NCBI GenBank assembly: GCA_014859225.1
Contig: JACUUP010000031.1
Location: 1 to 13,545, forward strand
Reading direction: 5' to 3'
Origin: Candidatus Aerophobota bacterium
Lineage (GTDB): Bacteria; Aerophobota; Aerophobia; Aerophobales; B3-G15
Length of the DNA: 13,545 bases
Each line of letters starts with the position of its first letter. Within the stretch, counting starts at the first letter, position 1. Below the pieces are notes generated by a model. That model was not told where the DNA came from. It did no database searches and was given only the letters and a program-made list of their open reading frames with translations. The translations under genes were made by a program, and so were the position numbers. Below are positions 7,965-13,545 of the stretch, in pieces.

Positions 7965-7990
7965 CCAATCCCTTATATATCAGGGATTAA
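7965..7990 (-). other. Hairpin just after the second GRE gene
   Basis: In the transcript AAUCCCU and AGGGAUU pair (7 bp) around an eight-base GAUAUAUA loop, with two further U-G wobble pairs possible at the base. It sits about a dozen bases after the GRE stop codon, next to the perfect 10-bp palindrome TTCTTAAGAA (7993-8002). There is no U-tract, so it looks like a 3'-end stabilising or processing hairpin rather than a strong terminator. The rest of the 132-base gap holds only the orphan ribosome-binding sequence; no convincing promoter was seen. Confidence 0.5.
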
Positions 7991-8002
7991 CCTTCTTAAG
8001 AA

Positions 8003-10411
8003 TTAAACGCTTTGGTACTCAGTTCGATCGATAATATCATCCTGGACTGCCTTATCAAGTTCCACAAAAAAGGCGCTGTATCCTGCCACCCTGATTATAA
8101 GCCATCTATAGCTGTCAGGGTCCTTCTGGGCCTCTTTCAAAATATCCGCAGAAACAACATTGAATTGAACGTGCCACCCTCCAAGATCAAAGAAGGTTCT
8201 GATTAAATCAGCCAGATTTCTTCTTCCTTTCTCATCAGACAATACGTTGGGACTGAACTTCATATTGAGTTGAGTCCCATTGGTGACCAGCACATGATCT
8301 AATTTAGCAGCAGATTTAACTATAGCTGTAGGTCCACATCTCTCAGTTCCATGAACAGGACTTATCCCATCAGAAAGAGGCGCCGTAGCTTTTCTTCCAT
8401 TTGGCAGGGCTCCCACATGAAGTCCCAGAGGAACATTAGCAGATACAGAATAAAGACCGGGTCTATACCTGCCACCCCGGGTATTCCGGTATTTGGATAC
8501 CTCCTCGCAGTAGATGACTCCCACCTCTCTGGCGATTTCATCTGCATAATCATCGTCATTACTGTACTTAGGAGGCTCGTTCATGAGCATCTGCCGGAGA
8601 GGCTCTCTTCCTTCAAAATTTTCATCCAGAGCCTCAATTAGCTCGCTCATACTCAGTTTTTTCTCATCAAATACAAATTTTTTCACTGCGGTTAGCGAAT
8701 CTGCTGTAGTGGCAATACCCACTCCTTGAGGCCCGGTATAGTTATAACGTGCTCCACCCTCGGTAACGTCCTTTCCTTTTTCCACACAATCATCAATCAC
8801 CAAAGAAAAATAAGGAAGAGGCATGATGTGAGCATGAACTTTCTCAATTATATTCAAAGTGACAGCCATCATTTCCACATAGTAGGTCACCTGTATCCTG
8901 TAAGCATCCATTAGCTGCTCAAAGGAGGTAAACTGTCGGGGGTCTCCAGTCTTCTCACCCAGCTGTTTACCACACAATCTGCATTTGCCATCATTGAGAG
9001 CAAGCTCCAGTGCTTTGGCCAGATTGGACATGGCCGCATTGGTCATTCCATTACAGTGAGGAGGAACAGGCTCCACGCATCCTGAGATGCTGTAATTCCT
9101 CGCATCCCCCAGAGGAACTCCCAGAGAAGTAAGGGAGGTAATTCCTATCTGGTCGTTAAAAATCTCAGGTTTAGTCCGACCCTCGCTTATAACCTCCACT
9201 GCTTTCAAAAGGAAATCATCCGGCGTCCTGTGGTGCACTCTGATTCCTAAATTGGGCTGGGACAGTTTGGTACTTTTCTCTGCTTCCAGACAAAGGTAAG
9301 AGAGCTCATTGGTAGCATCCCTTCCATCTTCGGTCTGTCCCCCCAATACCACGTTTTCCGATATGGAAAAACCGGCAAAGTATTTGGCATCATTGTGGTC
9401 GTATGCTCTCATTACCTCGGTGAATTTAATCCATAAACACTCTAGAAGCTCTTGAGCCTGATTAGACGTTATTCTACCTTCTTGTTTATCTTCCTGGTAA
9501 AAAGGGAAAAGATACTGATCCAACCTACCGGGAGAAACTGCCAATCCATTCTGCTCTATGTAAAGTGGAAGATGGACAAACCAGAATGACTGTACTGCCT
9601 CACGAAAGTTCCTGGCAGGGTTTTCAGGAACCCACTGACAGATTTTCGCTATCCTCTCAAGCTCTACTCGCCACTCTTCGTCTTGTTCTAAGGTAGCTAA
9701 CTTTTTTGCCTCCTGAGCGAATCGCTCAGCCCAATCCACCAGAGCATCGCAGACAATGAGCTCTGCCTGATAGAAATGATACTTGTCTGAATTTTCCGGC
9801 TGCGTTAGATCCAGATTCTTGAGTTTCTCCTCCAATTTTTCTCTCATACCCTTTACCCCAAAATTTAGAATCTTCTCGTAATCTACAATTACATGACCAA
9901 TACTTCCTTTAAGGTGAATATCCGGACAGAAGGTAGGATGCTCGTGTTCAAATATTTCTCTAATATCCGGGGGAATAGCTTTAAGTGCTACATCCTCGGT
10001 TGTTTTTCCTTTCCAGTAAGGGAAAATATCTCTTTCTAACTCCTCCCTTACCTCATGCGGAATTATTAATCGGTCCTGTTCTCGGCGGGAGAAAAGATCC
10101 AGTTCTCTTTCCAGGTATCCAGCCTCTGTTTCCGGATACAGAGGGCTGGCACGGAGCTTGCTGGCCTGATTTCCCACAATAAGCTGGTCTTTTTGAACAA
10201 ATATACTCATCTCGCGAAGAATTTTAGCCAGAGCTTTTGCCCTGCGAATAATCATGGGCTCACCTTCTGTTTCCTGGTACGAGATAGTCACCAGACGGGC
10301 TCGCTCAATACAAATTTCTGGACGAACAGATAACAGCTCCTCATTAAGTTTTCGCGTTCTTGCAAAAGGGGAAGGAATGAGAGATTTTGCCTTTTTTGCA
10401 CTTACACTCAT
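8003..10411 (-). CDS. Glycyl radical enzyme of the dehydratase/formate C-acetyltransferase-like family, full length
   Basis: An 802-residue GRE, the normal length for the glycerol dehydratase-like branch. The PFL-like domain occupies most of the protein and the glycyl radical domain the last 120 residues or so. The thiyl-radical cysteine is Cys445 and the acid/base Glu447, in SGCVEP. The radical glycine is Gly777, in RVAGYSAFF. An active-site His is probably His280 (FVHLPLY). At the position of the diol-dehydratase Asp there is Asn458, and the loop is one residue shorter than in the other GRE here. A CRLCG Cys pair follows at 477-480. No N-terminal microcompartment-targeting extension is seen. 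The ATG has a strong AAGGAGG upstream. A GRE without the CC pair of pyruvate formate-lyase should perform an elimination or cleavage such as dehydration, decarboxylation or C-N/C-S cleavage. The sugar transporter context points to a polyol or sugar derivative; substrate unknown. It needs an activase, probably the one at 77-1. Confidence 0.95.
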   Translation of the reverse strand: MSVSAKKAKSLIPSPFARTRKLNEELLSVRPEICIERARLVTISYQETEGEPMIIRRAKALAKILREMSIFVQKDQLIVGNQASKLRASPLYPETEAGYLERELDLFSRREQDRLIIPHEVREELERDIFPYWKGKTTEDVALKAIPPDIREIFEHEHPTFCPDIHLKGSIGHVIVDYEKILNFGVKGMREKLEEKLKNLDLTQPENSDKYHFYQAELIVCDALVDWAERFAQEAKKLATLEQDEEWRVELERIAKICQWVPENPARNFREAVQSFWFVHLPLYIEQNGLAVSPGRLDQYLFPFYQEDKQEGRITSNQAQELLECLWIKFTEVMRAYDHNDAKYFAGFSISENVVLGGQTEDGRDATNELSYLCLEAEKSTKLSQPNLGIRVHHRTPDDFLLKAVEVISEGRTKPEIFNDQIGITSLTSLGVPLGDARNYSISGCVEPVPPHCNGMTNAAMSNLAKALELALNDGKCRLCGKQLGEKTGDPRQFTSFEQLMDAYRIQVTYYVEMMAVTLNIIEKVHAHIMPLPYFSLVIDDCVEKGKDVTEGGARYNYTGPQGVGIATTADSLTAVKKFVFDEKKLSMSELIEALDENFEGREPLRQMLMNEPPKYSNDDDYADEIAREVGVIYCEEVSKYRNTRGGRYRPGLYSVSANVPLGLHVGALPNGRKATAPLSDGISPVHGTERCGPTAIVKSAAKLDHVLVTNGTQLNMKFSPNVLSDEKGRRNLADLIRTFFDLGGWHVQFNVVSADILKEAQKDPDSYRWLIIRVAGYSAFFVELDKAVQDDIIDRTEYQSV

Positions 10412-10479
10412 TGTACACCCTCCTTTTTGTCACAATGATAGACGTAATTTTGTAGTTAGACTAATGAGCACTATGAGTT

Positions 10480-10501
10480 CCCTGTGCAAATATTACCAGG
10501 G
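10480..10501. repeat. Small inverted repeat in the leader of the second GRE gene
   Basis: CCCTG (10480-10484) and CAGGG (10497-10501) form a 5-bp inverted repeat with a 12-base spacer, in the 168-base gap between the regulator and the GRE gene. It could be a weak operator or RNA stem. No clear -35/-10 pair was found in this gap, so the GRE may be read from the regulator promoter upstream. Confidence 0.25.
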
Positions 10502-10579
10502 CACGGATAAATTTGTTCTGTGCTGCCTTATAAACGGGATTTCTTTCCATAAAATCTTCACTCGTATCACAGTAAAAAA

Positions 10580-11380
10580 TTACACCGTGGCGCTTAATCT
10601 GTGTGATAGCTCACAAGAGGCATCTTTTACCATCTGGACCAGATGAGGAAGTCTTTGCTTGCTAAAATCATCAGCCATTCCAGATATGCTGATAGCCGCG
10701 ACTACTTCATTTTTCCAGTTTCGCACCGGACAACCAAGAGCTGCAGCTCCCTCGTGCACATCTTTCCAGCTTAAAGCATATCCTTGTTTCCTTATTTTTT
10801 GCAAGTTTTTCTCGAGTGCCTGGTAGTTGGCAATGGAGTACTTGGTTCGTGGGCAAAGACCTTTGCTCTTAACGATTTTTTCAATCTCCATCTCAGGCAG
10901 GTAAGCAAGAAGCACTCTGGAGCCTGCTCCGATGTGAAGAGGCATTCTACCTCCGATTTTCAGAAAAAGAACCTGAAAATTGTGATGGCAATCAATTCTC
11001 TCCAGACATAAAGCCTCATCATTATCCAACACAATTAAATAAGCAGAAGTTCCCGTTTTCTCTGCCAGATCAGTTAGAATGGGCATCGCCTCTTCCCGGA
11101 GATTAAAACCAGTCACTATGCGATTTCACAATTCAAAAAGCTTGAAAGTTAATCTGTATTTAGAAGTGGAACCGTTCTGCCTCACATAACCACGGTACTT
11201 GAGAGTAGTGAGAATTCTATGGGTAGTGCTAAGATTAAATCCTGATTTCTGACTCACTTCGGTAAGAGATTTTTCGGGCGCACCTTCCGCCAGAACCTCC
11301 AGAAGGTGCAAGCCTCTTTCCAGGGAGTAAACTCTGTAGGGTCTTGCCAGTGACACATCTTTCAGGGAGAGTTCTTTCAT
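10580..11380 (-). pseudogene. IclR-family transcriptional regulator interrupted by an in-frame TGA at codon 85
   Basis: Read through the TGA at 11126-11128, this is one 266-codon frame of ordinary IclR length. Residues 1-84 are the winged helix-turn-helix (YSLERGLHLLEVLAEG, then LTEVSQKSGFNLSTTHRILTTL and the wing ending KYRLTFKLFEL). The remainder is the effector-binding domain, with LAEKTGTSAYLIVLDNDE, GGRMPLHIGAGSRVLLAYLP and HEGAAALGCPVRNWKNEVV. The TGA replaces the glycine of the family FELG motif, so one G-to-T change in a GGA codon would explain it. The start at 11380 is chosen because the promoter at 11424-11452 lies just upstream; a longer frame beginning at 11479 would start before the promoter. 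No good ribosome binding site precedes the GTG at 11116, so efficient reinitiation is doubtful. It is therefore a recent nonsense mutation, a sequencing error, or a split regulator. An intact copy would control the GRE/transport genes and itself. Confidence 0.85.
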
Positions 11381-11398
11381 GGCCTTTGCTTTCGTATG

Positions 11399-11415
11399 GC
11401 AAAATTTAATCTTGC
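11399..11415. promoter_or_regulatory. Candidate IclR operator: 17-bp palindrome over the predicted transcription start
   Basis: The plus strand reads GCAAAATTTAATCTTGC, which is palindromic around its central base except for one mismatched pair of positions. It begins nine bases after the -10 box and covers the expected start region, an ideal place for autorepression. Binding by the IclR protein is inferred, not shown. Confidence 0.5.
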
Positions 11416-11423
11416 ATTGTAAA

Positions 11424-11452
11424 ATTATACTATGAAAACAAATATCTGTCAA
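11424..11452 (-). promoter_or_regulatory. Consensus sigma-70 promoter of the regulator gene
   Basis: The minus strand has a perfect -35 box TTGACA (11452-11447), a 17-base spacer, and a perfect -10 box TATAAT (11429-11424). Transcription should begin around 11417, giving a leader of roughly 37 bases before the ATG at 11380. A promoter this close to consensus is expected to be strong and to need a repressor. Confidence 0.9.
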
Positions 11453-11460
11453 CCGCTTCC

Positions 11461-11484
11461 CGCAATTTTCAAGAAGCAATTGCG
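11461..11484. promoter_or_regulatory. Second inverted repeat upstream of the regulator promoter
   Basis: CGCAATT (11461-11467) and AATTGCG (11478-11484) form a perfect 7-bp inverted repeat with a 10-base spacer; the right arm also contains the palindrome GCAATTGC. It begins nine bases upstream of the -35 box. The GCAA/TTGC ends resemble those of the palindrome at 11399-11415, so it may be a second regulator site. Confidence 0.4.
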
Positions 11485-11528
11485 CAACTCAAAGCTTATT
11501 TCAGATTAACATTCTAAATTTAACCAGG

Positions 11529-11554
11529 AAGCTGAAAATTCTTTTTTGCAGCTT
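11529..11554 (-). terminator. Possible weak hairpin after the first GRE gene
   Basis: Just after the GRE stop codon, AAGCUG and CAGCUU can pair, continued by AAAA/UUUU after a one-base bulge, with a short A-rich loop. No U-run follows directly in the transcribed direction, so termination would be inefficient. This hairpin plus the separate promoter downstream suggests the first GRE may be its own transcription unit. Confidence 0.35.
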
Positions 11555-11557
11555 AAC

Positions 11558-13545
11558 TTAAAAACCTACCTGCTCGGTTCTCTCAATGATATCATCCTGT
11601 ATATCCTTATGAAGCTGGGCAAAGAAAGCACTGTATCCTGCTACCCTTACTACCAGATTAGCATACTTCTCGGGATTTTTCTGAGCCTCTCTAAGTATCC
11701 GGGAATCTATGACATTAAACTGGATGTGCTTACCTCCCAAATTAAAATAAACTTTTATCAGTTCTGCAAGGCTCCTCAAGCCCTTCTCGTCCTCAAGTAC
11801 ATTAGGAGAAAATTTCTGATTGAGCAGAGTTCCATTGGAAGCTATCATGTGATCCAATTTTGCCACAGATTTAACTACTGCGGTGGGGCCTTTTTTGTCG
11901 CTAGCGTGAGTGGGAGAAACACCATCCGCAAGAGGAGTTGTAGCTTTTCTTCCGCTGGGAAGGGCAGCGGTATTTCTTCCCAAGGGAACATGAGCTGAAA
12001 CTGGATACAAACCCGGGTTAAAAATCCCTCCCCTCGGATTTTTATATTTTTCTACCTCCTCGCAATATACCCTGCCTGCAAATTTAGCAAATGGGTCAAC
12101 ATAGTCATCGTCATTTCCGTATTTGGGAGCTTCATTTATAAGTCTTTGACGAAGCTCTTCATTATTTTCAAAATTCTCTTTTAAAGCTGAAAGTAAATCA
12201 TCCATGCTAACTGTCTTATCTTCAAAAACTAATTTCTTGATGGCTGCCAGGGAGTCACCTACATCAGCTACTCCTACACCCTGAGGAGAAGTAAAATTAT
12301 AATGGGCTCCTCCAGCTGTAATATCTTTGCCTTTTTCCATACAGTCAGAAACCAAAAGAGAAAGGTAGGGAGTTTGCACCATCTCCTTATGAGTGAAATC
12401 AATAGCGTTAAGACACACAATCATGTGTTTAACAAAGTAGGCTACCTGCTCTTTGTAAGCCCGCATTAAATCTTCCGTGCAGGTGAAGTTGCAGGCATCA
12501 CCTGTCTTAGCTCCAACTTGTTCTCCACACAACATACACTTCCCATTATTTAAAGCTAACTCCAGACATTTACCCAGGTTAAACATTGCAGCGTTACTCC
12601 AGCTACAGGTCTTTCCAGGAACTGCTGGTTCCACACAACCTATATTGGTATAGCCTCTTGCATCCTCAAGCTTTATTCCTCTGTTCATTAAAGAAGGTAT
12701 GTGTGCCTCATCATTCATAAGCTCTGGCATACCGGTTCCCAATTTTATCACCTGGCAAGCTTTATGCAGGAGAGTCTCAGGAAGCTTGTTATGGTATCTT
12801 ACAGTGAAATTGGGGTGAGCTGTTCTCAAATGGTCCTGGGCATCCAGGCACATATAGGATACTTCGTTAGTAGCATCGCTTCCATCTTCCTTCTGTCCCC
12901 CAACAGTTATATTAAGCTCGGTAGTGTATCCGGCGTAATCTCTTGCACACTCAGAATCATATACCCTTTTTATCTCTTCAATCTTCACCCAGAAACATTC
13001 AAGTAGCTCCTGAGCCTCCTCTTTGGTAATGATTCCTTCCTCAATATCTTTTTTGTAAAAAGGATAAAGGTACTGGTCCATTCTTCCAGGTGAAGCTCCC
13101 AGTCCGTTAGATTCAATCTGAACCAGAAGATGGGAAAACCAGATAGCCTGAAGTGCTTCGTGGTAGGTTCTGGCTGGCTTTGCAGGGACCTGTTCGCACA
13201 CCCTGGCAATTTTTTCCAGCTCCTCCTTGCGCCTTAAATCTTTTTCCTCAGCAGCAAGCTTTCTTGCTAAATTGGCATATCTTTGAGCAAAGTTGATAAC
13301 CCCCTCACAGGTAATTATAGCTGCCTGGTAAAAATTCATCTTATCAAGATTATCCGCATCGTTAAAATCAAGCCCCGCTAATGTTTGCTCTGCCTCCTTT
13401 TTTAAACCTTCAAACCCTTGCTTTAGAATCCTCCAGAAATCAGCAGATACATGTCCAATACCACCCCTCAGGTGAATTTCTGGATGGAAAACTTTGTGTT
13501 TTATATTCATCAGTTGGCGGGTTAGTTCGGGCATTTTGTGAGGAG
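11558..13545 (-). CDS. Glycyl radical enzyme of the dehydratase/formate C-acetyltransferase-like family, N-terminus cut by the window edge
   Basis: At least 661 codons are present. The frame stays open to the right edge, and alignment with the other GRE of this window shows about 145 N-terminal residues missing; the ATG at 13534 is an internal Met, not the start. Residues numbered from that Met: the thiyl-radical cysteine is Cys300 and Glu302, in IGCVEP. The radical glycine is Gly633, in RVAGYSAFF. A probable active-site His is His135 (WFSHLLVQIESNG). At the diol-dehydratase Asp position, 14 residues after the Cys, is Asn314 in SWSNAAMFN. A CMLCG Cys pair follows at 333-336. It is a clear paralogue of the GRE at 8003-10411 along its whole length, but diverged enough to suggest a different substrate or step. 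It lies upstream of the regulator, separated from it by a hairpin and a promoter, so it may be transcribed separately. Stop is TAA. Confidence 0.95.
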   Translation of the reverse strand, partial: PHKMPELTRQLMNIKHKVFHPEIHLRGGIGHVSADFWRILKQGFEGLKKEAEQTLAGLDFNDADNLDKMNFYQAAIITCEGVINFAQRYANLARKLAAEEKDLRRKEELEKIARVCEQVPAKPARTYHEALQAIWFSHLLVQIESNGLGASPGRMDQYLYPFYKKDIEEGIITKEEAQELLECFWVKIEEIKRVYDSECARDYAGYTTELNITVGGQKEDGSDATNEVSYMCLDAQDHLRTAHPNFTVRYHNKLPETLLHKACQVIKLGTGMPELMNDEAHIPSLMNRGIKLEDARGYTNIGCVEPAVPGKTCSWSNAAMFNLGKCLELALNNGKCMLCGEQVGAKTGDACNFTCTEDLMRAYKEQVAYFVKHMIVCLNAIDFTHKEMVQTPYLSLLVSDCMEKGKDITAGGAHYNFTSPQGVGVADVGDSLAAIKKLVFEDKTVSMDDLLSALKENFENNEELRQRLINEAPKYGNDDDYVDPFAKFAGRVYCEEVEKYKNPRGGIFNPGLYPVSAHVPLGRNTAALPSGRKATTPLADGVSPTHASDKKGPTAVVKSVAKLDHMIASNGTLLNQKFSPNVLEDEKGLRSLAELIKVYFNLGGKHIQFNVIDSRILREAQKNPEKYANLVVRVAGYSAFFAQLHKDIQDDIIERTEQVGF

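Noticed and set aside
10605-10618. CRP-like palindrome TGTGATAGCTCACA.
   Set aside because: The spacer is four bases rather than six, and it lies inside the coding end of the regulator.
10580-11380. Alternative genetic code with UGA as glycine (as in SR1/Gracilibacteria).
   Set aside because: Only one in-frame TGA fits a conserved glycine, while the dehydrogenase at 1192-2247 and the binding protein at 6830-7870 end on TGA at normal lengths. A rich ABC/GRE catabolic operon is also atypical of those reduced genomes.
11381-11479. Longer IclR product starting at 11479.
   Set aside because: That start lies upstream of the consensus promoter at 11424-11452, so it would not be on the main transcript, and the added residues are not IclR-like.
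745-13006. Plus-strand open frames (for example 7409-7789, 10254-10646 and 11546-11998).
   Set aside because: They lie opposite well-supported minus-strand genes, have no recognisable domains, and look like codon-bias shadows. No plus-strand gene is supported.
1-13545. CRISPR arrays, tRNA/rRNA genes, insertion sequences or riboswitches.
   Set aside because: No spaced direct repeats, transposase motifs, RNA-gene signatures or known aptamer patterns were seen; gaps are short and accounted for above.

Overview
All convincing genes lie on the minus strand, so the window is described here in transcription order, from high to low coordinates. It looks like a piece of the genome of an anaerobic, AT-leaning bacterium. 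The two large enzymes are oxygen-sensitive glycyl radical enzymes (GREs). The transporter's binding protein has a Sec-type signal peptide with no lipobox, which fits a diderm cell. Two other genes end on TGA at normal family lengths, which argues for the standard genetic code. The phylum cannot be named from the sequence alone.

Layout: (1) 13545-11558, the 3' three quarters of a first GRE, cut by the right edge. (2) 11380-10580, an IclR-family regulator. It is preceded by a perfect -35/-10 promoter with a palindrome over the predicted start site, and it is interrupted by an in-frame TGA exactly where the family has glycine. (3) 10411-8003, a second, full-length GRE. (4) 7870-2265, a complete sugar-type ABC importer (secreted binding protein, double-ATPase, two RbsC-like permeases), with a TIM-barrel sugar isomerase/epimerase placed between the ATPase and the first permease. 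(5) 2247-120, two different zinc- and NAD(P)-dependent medium-chain dehydrogenases. (6) 77-1, a short N-terminal piece of a radical SAM GRE-activating enzyme, recognised by its HDGPGIRT motif and cut by the left edge.

The genes read as one anaerobic catabolic cassette. A sugar, polyol or cyclitol is probably imported by the ABC system, isomerised or epimerised by the TIM-barrel enzyme, oxidised or reduced by the two dehydrogenases, and cleaved or dehydrated by one or both GREs. The activase at the far end would install the glycyl radical. Both GREs carry the full radical machinery (GCVEP and RVAGYSAFF) but have Asn where, from memory, glycerol and propanediol dehydratases have a catalytic Asp. 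Their substrate therefore cannot be read from known families. No kinase, aldolase or microcompartment shell gene is visible, so the pathway is probably incomplete in this window. The intergenic gaps (all under 180 bases) hold several hairpins, which are described individually.
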